NCBI GenBank assembly: GCA_029204225.1
Contig: CM055109.1
Location: 3,417,975-3,481,974 of the forward strand
From: Diphasiastrum complanatum
Lineage: Eukaryota; Streptophyta; Lycopodiopsida; Lycopodiales; Lycopodiaceae
Direction: 5' to 3'
DNA: 64,000 nt
Of this stretch, positions 24,109 to 36,532 are shown piece by piece. The notes under the pieces are model-generated. The model searched no databases. It was not told the DNA's origin and saw nothing but the letters and a program-made list of their open reading frames with translations. A program made the translations under genes and the position numbers. Within the stretch, counting starts at the first letter, position 1; each line of letters opens with the position of its first letter.

Positions 24109-25897
24109 ATGGCTTCCGAATCAAGTTCTAGCTCTAATATCATCTGGAAAGCACGCGTAGGAATCTGCCTGGAATCCATCCAGTCCTTTTTGAATCGATG
24201 CAGGTTGGGTGATTTGAAAGTGGACCCCTCCATCATCCTCTCTGAAGTCAGTACTGAGTTTGTGAACTCTATCCATTCAATTTTGGAGGAGGAATTCAAA
24301 TTTCACGTACGAGGCAAATTCTTCACCATCTCTGAAGACTTGTTTTGCATAGCCCTCGGACTACCATTGGATGGGAAGCTGGTTACAACAAATAAAGATT
24401 TACTGGATGAATAGGCCCACTTTTTGAGCAATTGTTTCGTACCCACGAAGGGGTACAAAATCTCTATGATTCGAGATATAACATTCAAACTATTTTGTAA
24501 ATACGCAAACCAAACAATATTTTTGACGGATGCGGATGCAACAATTTCAGTTCAAAATTTTGGCTACATATTGGATGCGCTTGTGGGTAATCGAGTGTTA
24601 TTCGGCGTTATCACGTACAAAGATTTTTTGCACTGGATCAAACATCAAAAGTTTTTGGAGTCGGAGCCCATGTTTCTCGCCTATGCACTCATTTTCAAAT
24701 TTTGACTGAGCAAGTGCTGATGGGAAGGATGTTGGCTCCCAAGCCAATTGATCTTTCCAGCCTCATTTCTTGCCTATTCCGGTTACATCCGATGCTGCAC
24801 CAGCAGTCGAAGTAGCAGCCACCATTGCTATGGAGATTGAAGCTGTAGCAATGGATATCGATGGAGCTGCTGCTGCTGCTGCTGATTCTTCAAAGCCAGC
24901 ATCTACTTCCACATCTCAGAAGCAGCAGAGTGCATCCACCTCTAAGGATTACGCAACCTTGTCCGACACATCAGACAAAGAACAAATAGTTGTTGAAGGC
25001 GACACTGGGGCACCTGTGGCAGATGAAGAAAAACCAGACGACCAGCCCTAGTGGTTTCGATCCATGACAGAGAAAGCCAAGAATCTAGTGGCTGAAGTAT
25101 ATGAGTTTGACAAGTACCACCGACAACTCACGATGCAGCTTATCAACTCAGAGAGGAAATCTCTAGACTCTCTGAAGGAGTCATTTGAGAAGATCGATTC
25201 GCTCGAATCAGACAACACGAAGCTGATCAAACAAAATTTTTCTCTCGAAACATAGCTTCAGACTCTAATAAAGGAAGCTGATTCTTTGAAGCAGACAAAT
25301 AAGACGATTGAGGCCAAGTCTGACAATTTTCAGACTCAAAACGATTCTTTGAAGCAACAACTTTTGGCTGCAAATCAACACAATGTCGCTCTCTAGAAAC
25401 ATTTACAGGAGGAACGAATGACAAGACTAAAGGCAGAAGATGCTCTGTCTCTGAGCACCAATGCAAGGTCAATCACAGTCGATCTCACGAAGTTGAACCA
25501 GCTCCAAGGCTAGATGGAGGTTCTTGTCGAGGAAGAGTTGGCTGAGCTGAAGGAGCTCTCAAGTGATGCCACCCCATCTTGTAGTGGGCCCGATGCACAC
25601 GACAAATACCTTCAGGCCCTGCTTCGAATTGATGATCTCACACAACAAATTCAAGTTGTGCCTGCCTGCACCGGAGGCTCAGACCATCTAGAATTCTTGA
25701 AGGTTGTCGTGAAGATTGACAAGCTCAAACAGGAGCTGTCGAATCTTAAGCAACAATTCGAAGATCAAAAGCTGGCTGCTGAGTTGCAAACTCAGAACTT
25801 GGCAACTGCATCTACACAGCCAAAGCGAATGCAGCAAAATCAGTCGAAGGTATGTGCTGACAGATTTCGTGCATTTGGTAGACGCTTTTGGAAATGA
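24109..25897 (+). pseudogene. Extra (env-position) ORF of element E, coiled-coil type
   Basis: The start MASESSSSSNIIWKARVGIC gives the longest homology to the - strand copy at 27213-29034. The first ~200 residues form a globular part with HVRGKFFTISEDLFCIALGL, YKISMIRDITFKLFCKYANQ and VQNFGYILDALVG. It resembles the N-terminal putative plant transposon protein domains found in Athila/Tat elements, which is a family-level guess. Then, after a frameshift (24706-24769), comes a low-complexity Ala/Ser/Glu linker and a long coiled coil (DSLKQTNKTIEAKSDNFQTQ, KLKQELSNLKQQFEDQ). Five in-frame stops, all TAG (24412, 25049, 25253, 25396, 25511), interrupt it. Function unknown. Confidence 0.7.
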
Positions 25898-27212
25898 TGT
25901 CCACATGCATTTAATATTGAATTGCAATGGCGTGTGGATTACATGATGCTACCAGGCGCAGTAGGCATTGCCTTCGACGAATGGAAGCGACCTTGGGAGA
26001 AGGATGACTTTCTCTGGTTATGGGCCTAGCTCTCTAGCGAGCAGAAAGGATGTCTCTACTGCGGCATAATCCAGAGTTCCAGGTCATACCTTTTGGATCA
26101 ACAGAGTTATACATAGGCTCTTCGGCTATGTGTGCCTATGTGTGCTCTCAAATATATTCGAATCAAAGAACTTCAATTTTTGTGGAACGAAGATAATAAG
26201 CGACATTTTTGGAAGCGAAAGTTGTAGTTTCAACTGTACAAACCACAAGCTGTTGCGGATCTAGGCGCATTTGACGATGCAGAATAGCTGATTAATATAA
26301 ATATGGCTTATCCAGAATTATTCAGTCTTTATGTGGATTGGGAGCAAAACCTTGTAGAATATTTTGCGGAGATTCGACATAATTTGCAAGATACAAGGAA
26401 GCCATTTTTGATAGATAATATAGTGTCATACATTATGATATCCCGTTGTTGAGAAGTATGATATCCATTTTCAGGAATCAATGAATTAGTGAATCAACAA
26501 TACAGTACATAATATTTGGCAAAAGTAGGCTTTTATAGTGCATAAAAAGATTTGGGTACACTTCTAGATTTAGCTACAAGATAGAAATCATCAATTTACA
26601 ATGCTAGAATTGCATAAATCACTAAGCTCTGATCATCAACACTAATATCCAGTATGGTATTGTCCATGTCCATACAATAGTAGCAGCATACTATCCTCCA
26701 CACATGTGGAATCAAGATCAACAACAAAAATGGCATTCTACACACTAGAAATCAAAATATCTTGAGAAATACACATGAGATGGACATATAAACAAAAGAG
26801 ATGAAATCCAGAGCTGGAAAAATATTATTTTCAAATATTTTTAGGTATTCTAAAATGTATATATACAAGAATCCTACGATCACATGGATATAGTTAGTTT
26901 TCACATTGAACCTATTCTGAACAATGGCAAGGGCAAAGATTCCTTTTTGGTGCACTGTTAGTTTGGACCAAAAAGAATTCAGGTTAGAAAAGGTTCAAGG
27001 GTTTTCCCATTGTTCTTTTATATAGCCAAAAAGTTTAGGTAAAAAAAGGTAATCCATTCTCCACTGGAGTTTTGGACTACAAAAGGGTGGAAGAAACAAT
27101 GTTAGATCCTGCTGAAATGTCTGAAGTTCTGTCTTTAGTAGTGAATACACTACCTTTTTTTTCTTTACAACAACTCCACTATGTGACACTCCAGTTTGAT
27201 ATGGATTAATAC
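25898..27212. other. Spacer between two convergent extra ORFs
   Basis: The + frame may continue the coiled-coil ORF for a while (LQWRVDYMMLPGAVGIAFDE and LSSEQKGCLYCGIIQSSR near 25920-26085, with stops). Beyond 26400 the sequence is AT-rich with no recognisable domain. The 3' LTRs of the two flanking gypsy elements would be expected here but were not recognised. Confidence 0.4.
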
Positions 27213-29034
27213 TTAGTGTCTCAGGTTGGTCTGCAGCAGCTGCGACACTGGCTGGTTGTACCTTTGCAACCTCCTCAAAAAATGTCTGCATCTCCTGATC
27301 TTTCTAGATTTGCCTACAGATGGTGTCTGTTTGGATGGCCTTCTCTGATATAACCTTAGTTGGCTCATCCGTCTGCATCGACTGATCCTGGAACTGTCCT
27401 GGTTCTTCCTCCTCAAAATTTGGCTAGATTGGAATTTAGTCTTCTCCAATTCTTCTTTTAATTTTTCATAGGCAATCATGTGGTTGCAGATATTGTAGTT
27501 GGAAGGTTTGGATCATCCTCTCTTGAATTCCCTTCCAAGCTATTGGGTCAATTCTATACCTGCCATGAGATACGTAGGCACCCAATGTGACTTCGGTGCT
27601 GATTCGCCATAAGATCGTCTCTTCGGCCTGTCTCTTGTAAATCTCATTGCCTCTTTTCAGCATCTCTATAGAATTCTGTAGTTGGTCAACTGAGTCCTGG
27701 ACACTGCTGAGTTTGTCACTTAGCTCCTCATTAGTTCAAATGCATCTCTCCTCCTGCAAAGAAGCCTGCAAGGTCTGAATCTGTTGTTTAAGCGATATAT
27801 TTTCACTTTTGAAAGCATTGGATTGCTCTTGCATCTCTTTCAATACTTTAAGTGTAGTGTCCTGCCTTTTTCTTGCTTCTTCAAGAGCTATGTCCTTCTT
27901 GCTAAGCTCTGCTTGGGTTGCTTCAAGCTCTTCGCTTTTATAGGACAGCTCAATCTTGATTTCCTCTAGTTTTGTATCCTTCTGAATTAGGTCTGCTTGG
28001 AGGGACTCATACTTCGAGCCAAGCTTCCTGGAAACTTTCTCTAAGCTGGCAAGATGCTGAATAGCCGCATGTGTATCTGGTAGCATTTTAACAAAAATCT
28101 TTTTATACAATTCAGCATCGAGGATTGGTACCTCGACATCACTTCCACTTTCCTACTGATCATCAGGGAGCTATTCTTCTTCTTGTGGTGCTAGCTCTTG
28201 TGGCATATCAGCTTAATTCTGCTCCTGCTCAGCAGCATCCTCTACTTCTTCTTCGACTTTCCTGTCTTTCTCTATGCTGGACAATGGCGTATACTGGGAT
28301 GATGGTGAAGACATCCTCACCGAGCTTCTTTGGCTTGATGATGATGATGATGTCTTCGCTACGGTGGTTGCCTTTGATACTTGCATCTAGGATTCAGCCT
28401 CTACTGAAGGGGCTAGCTCTGACAGTATTGGTGCAATCCTAATGTCTTCCTGCACTGTTAGCACAACAACATGCATACACAAGATACCCATCTGCAAACC
28501 CAGCCTAGAAAACTGATTAATCTTTACTAATTTACAGAATTGCTTAAAAGCAATCTGTCCGAAGGCAATAGGCTCTCCATTCAGAGCTCTCAACAAATAT
28601 CCCATATTTGTATTCAAGATGGTATACTCTTGCTCTGATAAAAAGATAGAAACAAGAGCAAAGCAAACAAAGCTTTTGAGATTGAGATCTCTGATGTAAG
28701 AGAGTTTATATCCCTGTTTCTCAAGGTAAGCTTCTTCTTGGAAAACTCCGCTCTTTGCGATGTATATTGGCTTAGTAACTGGCATACTGCCATCCATAGG
28801 CAATCCTAAGGCATGACAATAGAATCCTTCTCTAATAATATTTTTTTGATTGCGGATAATGGTAGAAATATGTCCTTCTTTTGTTTCACTCAAATTGTGA
28901 ATCAGCTCATTGCACAAGTCAATAAGAATTACTGATGGATCGAACTGAAGAAGTCCTTCAATTCGCGCTCGCGTAGTTAGTAGTTGTTACACTGGTAGCA
29001 CTGGCTTTGGGTGCGTTTTGAATATGATTGCCAT
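27213..29034 (-). pseudogene. Second copy of the extra ORF, - strand element F
   Basis: Starts near 29034 and has an early TAA. It continues FDPSVILIDLCNELIHNLSE, FYCHALGLPMDGSMPVTKPI, YKLSYIRDLNLKSFVCFALV and NTNMGYLLRALNGEPIAFGQ, clearly homologous to the globular part of 24109-24705. Next comes a Ser/Glu-rich linker with several stops, then a coiled coil at 27736-28110 (SLEKVSRKLGSKYESLQADL, LEEARKRQDTTLKVLKEMQE) and a tail at 27213-27663 (ETILWRISTEVTLGAYVSHG). It lies 3' of an integrase, so in the intact element this ORF occupied the env position after pol. Role unknown. Confidence 0.7.
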
Positions 29035-29439
29035 GGCACTTGCAATTGTAAACGAGCGATGGTGGAAAAAAGCTTGATCGCAACAATTCAGAAATCAGAA
29101 AGCAAGAGTGATGGAAAGTGGTAGCGAAAAAACAGAAGTGTTTGAGGTTTCAGGCGTATTGATGATATTTTGGCAGATTAGACTAATATTAAATGAAAGC
29201 GTGTCCTTCGTTTTGAAGGTACATACTCAATAATAAAGTGTCTAGTCCAAAAAACAAAACAAAAAAATTAAATAAATAAATAAATAAGCAAAATACACAA
29301 ATGCTTCGCTCAGTTCACAAAAGTTCAACTCTATATTTGTGAGTTTTGAACTGCAACAATCTATGAAACAATGCACGAAATTAGTTAGAAGCGAAGACTG
29401 TCGTTTTCTCCATTAAAATGTAAGAAAATGTAAAAAATA

Positions 29440-29800
29440 TATCAGCGAAAAATGTGAAGGTGTCAAGTTTTTTGCATATTTCCGCTGTACTGGTGATATG
29501 AAAACATGATGAAAAAGGTATATGCAAAATGATGTGCAACATTTTGGTGAAAATCCCAAAAGTGAAAAATGAAATGAAGGAAAATCCCAAAAAATGTGAA
29601 GGTAGAAGTGTCGCAATTTTCATGTTTCTAAAAATGGTGAATTTACTTAATATGCCATATTCCAATATGGTGTCAGCATTTTCGCAAAAATGTGGAACTT
29701 GGAAATGTAGCGGTGTCAGAAATTTTGCTACAACATGTATGGGCAAAGAATGCGAAGGTATCGGGTTTTTTGCAAACTTCGGTGAAAATGATTGGACCAA
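29440..29800 (-). repeat. ~150-bp degenerate tandem repeat between integrase and extra ORF
   Basis: The phrase AATG(T/C)GAAGGT recurs at about 29453, 29600 and 29750, each followed by TC-rich and GTTTTTTGCA-like text, giving a period near 150 bp. It occupies the same place in element F (before the extra ORF) as the TTCNNGAA array does in element E, though the sequences differ. Confidence 0.5.
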
Positions 29801-29834
29801 AAATGACGGCGTTTAGAGACTGAAGCATCGGAAA

Positions 29835-30704
29835 CTAATCATAGTACCGCTTCACCCTTGAGCCATTTACTCGAGTGTCAAGTAAATGTTCTTGGAGATC
29901 GGCTAACTGAAACGATCCATTGTTAAAAACTTCTATGACTTTATACGGTCCCATCCATCTGTATGTAATTTTCTAGGAAACAACATGTGTCTGTTATCAT
30001 ACAGAAGCACATAATCCCCTTGTTTAATTTTTATTTTCTTAATGGATTGGTCAAAATTTTCTTTTCTTTTCTTCTGAACTTGTTCAGTCTCGATTAATGA
30101 AAGACGACGATCCTCTTCTAGTTGCATCAAAGATATCATCTACTCCCGGAGACTATCGTGTTCATCCATTTGCTCTTCATTACTATTGCGAAACGTCGGA
30201 ACTCCGAATTCTATTGGTAGTATGGGATGCATTCCATACACAAGATACTATGGAGTCTGCCTAGTTGTAATCTTTTCAGGAGTTCTGTATGCCCATAAGA
30301 CAGACGATAACTTATGATCCCAATCAAAAGAATGTGTTTCTTTATTCAAAATTTTACATAGAATTTCGTTTTCCTGTTCCGTAAGCCCATTTGCTTTTGG
30401 ATTATATGGAGTGGTTTGGCGATGTGTAATAGAAAAAATATGGGGTCTAATTAAAAAAATAGGTTCTCCTATCACTAACGAATTTTAAGAGACATCCATA
30501 TCGCGTGATAATGTTTTAGAATAAAAACTTTGCTACAGTCTTAGCATCGTTCTTACTTGTGGCTTCGGCCTCTACCATCTTGGTAGCATAGTCCGTGGCA
30601 ACGAGTATGTAACGACGACGAGTTTTACACGTGATCGGTTTAATAGGCCCTACAAAATCTATTCCCCACTTCTCAAAGGGTGCTAAGGGAATAATTGGAG
30701 TATA
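29835..30704 (-). pseudogene. Gypsy integrase of element F (Tat/Athila-like)
   Basis: Read on the - strand: IIPLAPFEKWGIDFVGPIKP (first catalytic Asp), YILVATDYATKMVEAEATSK, the decayed block around the second Asp (SRDMDVS, stop, NSLVIGEPIF), then TTPYNPKANGLTEQENEILC with the catalytic Glu, SSVLWAYRTPEKITTRQTP, and a C-terminal LDTRVNGSRVKRYYD with stop at 29835. The second catalytic Asp is not visible and several stops and frameshifts occur. The 5' end stops at about 30704, where copia sequence begins. The extra ORF follows downstream. Confidence 0.88.
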
Positions 30705-30710
30705 CATCAA

Positions 30711-31919
30711 ATGGATGTATAGACAGCATATCTCAATGGAGGTATCAAAGAAGACATTTATATGGTGCAACCCGAAGGTTATATTATCAAGGGTAAGCAC
30801 AATCATGTGTGTAAACTCCATAAGGCACTTTATGGCTTGAAGCAATCTGCTCGAGCATGGGTTCAGAGGGTCAATATTTTCCTTATTGATCACGACTATA
30901 CACCTAGATCTTCAGATTCAAATGTTTACTTCAAAGCTGTGCAGCAGTCTTTTATCATTATCACTTTATACATGGATGATACATTGCTTTTCAGCAACAG
31001 TACCGATCTGATAAAAGAGGCCAAGACAATGCTATCTTCCGAATTCGACATGACCGATCTAGGCGAAGCTCATTTCTGCCTTGGTATACAAATGCACAGA
31101 GACAAAAAACAAAAGTTGGTCTACATTACACAACAGAGATACATCTACCACATGTCAGTTAGATATAATCTAATTAATTTCAAGTTAGCTCTCTCACCAA
31201 TGGAACTAGGTCTCAAATTGTCAAAGGACTAGTGTCCCCAAACAATTCATGAGAAGCAGCAGATGCGTGAGTATCCTAACCATTCTATTATAGGATCTCT
31301 TACGTATGTCAGGATCAATACCAGGCCAAACATAGCTTTTGCAGTCAGCTCTCTCAGTCAGTTTATGACTAATCCTGGTGTAAAACATTGGAAGGCTCTT
31401 ATCAGAGTCATGAGATATCTTCAAGCTACTATGGACTTTTGCATTTGTTACGGAGCAGTCGGCAATAACAAACTCAACTTACTCTGTAAATACACAGATG
31501 CAAGTTGGGCAGGAGATGTAGACACTCGTAAATCCACTTTCGGATTTATATTCTTCCTCAGCAATCATCCAATTTTTTGGAACAATCACAAGCAATCTTT
31601 AATAGCTCTATCTTCCACTGAATCAAAGTATATCGCAGCCTCTCAAGCTAAAAAGAAAACAATTTGGTTGAGGAACTTACTCCGAAATATCGGTCTAAAC
31701 CAATATGCTCTGACGACATTATTTTGTGATAATCAAAGTGCGATTGCTTTATCAGCCAATCCTAGATTTCATTCTAGGAGTAAGCACATTGAACATCATT
31801 TCATCATAAGCAAAGTTCTCAACGAAGAGGTCAGATTCCAATACTGTAGAACGCAAGATATGACAATAGATATTTTTACCAAAGCATTAAGTTGGAAGCA
31901 CATAGAAGATTCTGTGTAG
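30711..31919 (+). pseudogene. Ty1/copia RT and RNase H, element A (family B)
   Basis: Begins in the RT at MDV, stop, TAYLNGGIKEDIYMVQ and runs through YIIKGKHNHVCKLHKALYGL, KQSARAWVQRVNIFLIDHDY, the catalytic LYMDDTLLF (Met in place of the usual Val), DLGEAHFCLGIQM, then RNase H: YTDASWAGDVDTRKSTFGFI, ALSSTESKYIAASQA, FCDNQSAIALSANPRFHSRS and KHIEHHF. Only two in-frame TAG stops (30717-30719, 31230-31232) break it, making it the best-preserved copia pol in the window. The upstream half of the element is missing; the left end abuts the gypsy integrase at 30704. Confidence 0.93.
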
Positions 31920-31967
31920 AACTAAGTTTGAAGGTCAAGGCATTCAAGGATTCAGATTAAGGGAGAG

Positions 31968-33147
31968 TGTTGGATTATTCTCCTTCTTGCTAATTGACTA
32001 ATCGATTTTAATCCTCATCCATTGTTTATCCAATTTTGTGGATTTTTCCATGTTTTTATATAGTTTGCAAAATTACAAGTGTTTTTACACAGTCTGCAGA
32101 AACACACGGAGTTTGACAATAGTGTCGCATTTTCTCTCTCTACAATCCAAACACCGTCGCCTGTCAAGAATTACGTGTAAAAATGCAGTATCGTCTTTTT
32201 TGTATTTTTTGCATGTCAGGAATTACATGTAAAAATGAGAGTCGCATTTTTCAAAGTGCCTCAAATGTTAAGAAAATGACTCTGGCAAAGTGTGGGGCTA
32301 CCCCAATATTAAGAAAATGAGATTTTATGACATTGTCATCTTTTTTCGCAAAAAGTTGACACTGTCGTCATTTTGCAACACTATCACTTGTGGTAGTTTT
32401 ACTTCATTTCTGTAGAGTGATAGTTTTAGTTCATTTATGCTGATAGACTGTTTACGACCAATTTTCACCAATTATCAAAAATCAATTTCTGAGAAGGAAC
32501 TGGATGAATGCCAGTGGACACAGCCAGCTGGCAATCGCATTTGATGACCTAATTACTTAGTATAAATCAGTTGTTCATACATCTCTTTTCAAGTTCTGAA
32601 ACAACGAATCAATATTGTGAATTGTGAAGGAGTTGAGTGTTATTACACGACGCTTCATGCGCTCTCATCAAGCAGATCGTTCACAATCAGAAAGTATTGT
32701 TGTTAGCTCTCTATCAAGCTTTCAAGCTTGAACTCTCTTGAGCATTCTAGCTCAGTCTTTTAGAGTTGCTATTGCGCTACTACTTATCAGTAGAGCTACT
32801 TATTATCAGACATTCTAAATTACTCAAAGACAACTTAGAGTGCGCGGTTTCTATCTGCTATTGTTTTGTGCTCATTAGCATTTGATTTTGTTTTTCCTAA
32901 ATCGATACTATCTTCTTATTGCGTTCAATATATGTCAGAATGCATGCATCTCTGTATTGCTTTTGTAACTGATAGAAATTGTCTGAGAATTCAATACTTT
33001 ATGTTTGGCTACGTAATCACTTAGTATCTAGCGATTTCAAAGTTAGTTGCTAAAGATTGGACGTGATTTTCATCACTACTGCTTTGTTTTATTTTTGATA
33101 GGCATAGTCATGCATTGGAAGTAGGAAGTTTCCGCATTACATTATCA
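31968..33147 (+). mobile_element. 3' LTR of element A (family B)
   Basis: Starts TGTTGGATTATTCTCC after the polypurine tract ATTAAGGGAGAG and matches the LTR at 55275-~56475 along its length (about 90% by eye) and the inverted one at 58271-58730. The right end is near 33147, where the two full copies diverge. Features are near-palindromic GACA(C/T)TGTC motifs (32328-32370), two AATTAC(A/G)TGTAAAAATG repeats (32168-32240), and a TATA-like TAGTATAAATCAG near 32560. Confidence 0.8.
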
Positions 33148-33289
33148 TGGTATAGGCCTAGCAAGAAGAAGCATAACTTTCTTCAAATCTAGTTTACCCC
33201 TTTCGCTAATGCTATAAAACTCAAATATATTATTTCCTTTTGAAACATATCACTTTTCTTATTATTAGTGAATAGAGTGCTATCCATTA
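33148..33289. other. Junction sequence
   Basis: Short stretch between the family B LTR and a gypsy RT piece; no feature seen. Confidence 0.4.
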
Positions 33290-33866
33290 TAGTTTACAAA
33301 ACACACAATTTACATGAGTAACATCCCTATAACTGTAAACAAGTATGTCATCAACAAAGTTAACACAAACCTATCCATAAACGATCTAATCACATTGTTT
33401 ATCAACTTCATAAATATATTTGGGGCATTGGTCATTTCAAAAGGCATTACTACAAATTCATAGCGACCAAAACAAGTTTAAAAGGCAATTTTATATGCAC
33501 TCTCTTCATAGATAGTCACCTAATGGTATCCACTCTTTAACCACGAAGGGCATCTAATAGACCATCAATGTATGGCATAGGATATTGATGCTCTACAATA
33601 ATCTTGTTGAAGCCTCAATATTCCACATGCATCCTCCAAGAACCATCTTTCTTTTTCACAAAAATGATCGGAGAGGCAAAGGGAGATAAGTTAGAACTTG
33701 TTTGTCCTTTGGCAACATAATCCTCAATCATGCCGCTCTCTTCCTCCTCTTTGAGACTCATTATATGAGGTGGTCTATTAAAAGGAGATGATTCATAAGT
33801 CAATTCATTTTTATGTTTCACATTTTTTCTAGGAGGTAAAATAGATGGAAGTTCATCATTGACCAC
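33290..33866 (-). pseudogene. Ty3/gypsy reverse transcriptase fragment
   Basis: - strand. Starts with LPSILPPRKNVKHKNELTYE, SSPFNRPPHIMSLKEEEESG and FASPIIFVKKKDGSWRMHVE (normally followed by YRALNK, here a stop), then HQYPMPYIDGLLDAL, MPFEMTNAPNIF and, in another frame, FVDDILVYS with the catalytic Asp pair near 33335-33355. No RNase H or integrase follows. The N-terminal pattern is not that of the Tat-like elements E and F, so it is a different gypsy lineage. Confidence 0.88.
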
Positions 33867-36532
33867 ATCTACAATCTCCTCCCTAATTTAATGGTCAAGG
33901 TTCTTAGGTCAAAGATAATTTTAAGAACACTTAATATGTTTTAAACTAAAGAAACTTAGCTCATGTAAAGTGTTATTTGATATCTTTCAAAAAGGTTTGT
34001 TCTTGAGCATGAATTTTAGACTAAGTCATCAATGTTGGAGAAGGAAGATAGGATTGCTTTTTAGTTACAACTACATCACTATTTTAAGACATTGGATAAT
34101 GTTGTTGTTTATCATTGTGCTTGGTGCTTAGATAGAATTTGGCAATTCTTCGAGGAGAGGAGTTATTTGATGACATTCTAAAGGATGATGCCCCAAATAG
34201 AGATGATGTATTGTGGAACAAGCAAAAAATGGTTCCTTTTCCAAAGGAAACTTTGGATTCAAGGGATTTGGACATGCCTATTACAAAGAGTAATCACAAC
34301 CAACTAGATTCAAAGGTAATTTTATAACAAGAATGCTTATATGATGATAATATTCTTTGTAGAAATCGCTTGTCTATTTTTTAGCTATCTACCAATATTT
34401 TTCTTTCAAAGAATGAGATCTCTTTGTAAGATATTTTTAGCATAATTGCATTGTCTCTTTGTAAATTGTAGCCATACCTAATTTCCTTGTGTAGTGATCT
34501 CTATTATTCATTTTTAACTTGAAAAAGTTATGATACGACAACTATGCTCTCTTCACTTAACAACTATCCTAATCTATTTAGTCATCAATAGAAATTCTAT
34601 GGGACTAGATGGTTTTTCTTAGTGAAAAAATATGTAGTCTATAGATGATAAAAATTCCTCTTGAATGTGATAGGGTTCAACCATGTCGTGTTCTCCATAT
34701 GCAAGTAATCCCATAGATTCACATTTACTATCTGTTTAATTTTTCTTTTCTGATTTGAAGGCAATTCTCTCTCTATAAGGAACTTAGAAGTAGTCAGACT
34801 TTTGTAAGGCTTGAAACTTTGGTTGTTTAATTAGGATGCCTGGCGTGTCTTGTACTTATAGTCCTCAAAACAAATAATGATCTAAGCTCAATAATGTTTC
34901 ACTTGTGCATAAGTTTATTGGAGGTAGAATAGCTCAAGACCTTTTTTTCTTATCTCTAATGCATAGTTTTTAGATTATATTTTGTCTGATGTTGCATGTC
35001 CCAAGTGTTTCTTATGAAAGCTTTTGAAACTTATTCTTGACCATTTTTGTGAGCTAGTCATTCTTTAAGCCACCAAAATCCCTAGTGCCTTCAAAGTGAA
35101 GCCTCATATCATTGCTCATAGTGCACATCAATTTCTAGTTTGCGTGTTGATTGTTTGTTTGTGATTGTTTTCTCAATACCTTCATTTTAGTTTATCATCT
35201 TCAACAAGTGTCATATTTTTTCTCCTTCAAATGTTCTACAACATAAGCCAATAGCATTTGTGTGTAAGTTGAATTCCCAACAAGAACATTTATAGAACCA
35301 AGCAAAATGCAACCGATCCAACAAAGCACGGTGATCAGTTGATGAAGTATGTTCTTAAATTTATACTAACTTCACCTAAATCTGATCTACATTATGCTAT
35401 GCTAAGATAAAAAAATGTCAAATCCCAAGGTCCACCATATAATTTCCCTTATAAAATATGCCCTTTACCTCTCCTCCTCAAAAAATTAGTGTGCCCCATT
35501 GTTGATAGAGTAATGAAGGGGGGATAACCATAATTCTAAAGGATCATCATATCATGCCATGGAGAATTGTGAATGTTGCAAAAGTTAACTTTCAAAACCA
35601 ATGCTTGATCCAAAAGCACATGAAATGTATAAAGAGTTTTCTTAATTTCCCTCGCGGAACTATTGAGAGGTCAGCCATGCCATTGCCAAAATAAAAATCA
35701 ATATTGAAGTTGTGATGGCATTTGTGCGCCTATGCTTGGACAATAGTCATAGGAATGCAAGAGATTGTCATTATTAATGAAAATGGGGAGCAATCTTCAT
35801 TCTAAGAGGTTTTACGTTAAGGTTAAATTTGGGTCTTCACTTTATCTCTAGCCAAAATTTGAAGCTTGTTTTGACAAGTGTTTACATGTACATAGCACAC
35901 AATGCTATTGTAAGAGATGCCTCCTCAAGATCCTGCTTACAAGACAAAACAATAGAGAACACACTGTTGGAGAAACCACCCAACCAAGTAGAAGCAATCA
36001 ATCAATCTCTAGTAGCTTCACCCTTAAGCCAAGGAAAAGGAATCGTGAGAGTAGAGAGAGGTCCTAGCAATGAATCCACCAAATGATGGTGTAGTAGGGT
36101 GACTTTGGCCTCCTTATATAAGGCTAAGAACCCCTATGCAAATAGTAATGCAAGGTCCCAACTCCATTATACATAGATTCCACTATACATAGAGTCTCTA
36201 TACATGGATTATCTATACATAGATTGCTATTGATACTCTACACATGCATATATGGTCCCAAGCCTTCAGATTTTCAAAACACTGATCTGAATTCATGCTC
36301 AATTAATATATTAAGAATTTATCGTCAACTTAAGAATCAATCCTCTGACAACAATTAAGTATCTATTTATGATCTGTCAATCAGAAATATTTAGATTCGT
36401 ATGATTTGTCAACCATAACTTTTTGGAATCCAAAATTATAATCATTAAAGGATACTAGAGTATATGTCCAACATAACTCTGGAAAAGTAAGAATCTTTTC
36501 CAATAAGAAAATATTGGATTTTAGGAATATTT
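33867..36532. other. Intron sequence, no gene recognised
   Basis: No domain-bearing frame on either strand. A short degenerate repeat of CTATACATAGATT units occurs at 36167-36227. Sequence around 34020-34330 might be decayed transposon internal DNA but shows no motif. Confidence 0.4.

Noticed and set aside
33290-33866. Treating this RT as the missing RT of element F
   Set aside because: Its N-terminal pattern differs from Tat/Athila RTs, and a truncated copia element lies between; kept as a separate lineage.
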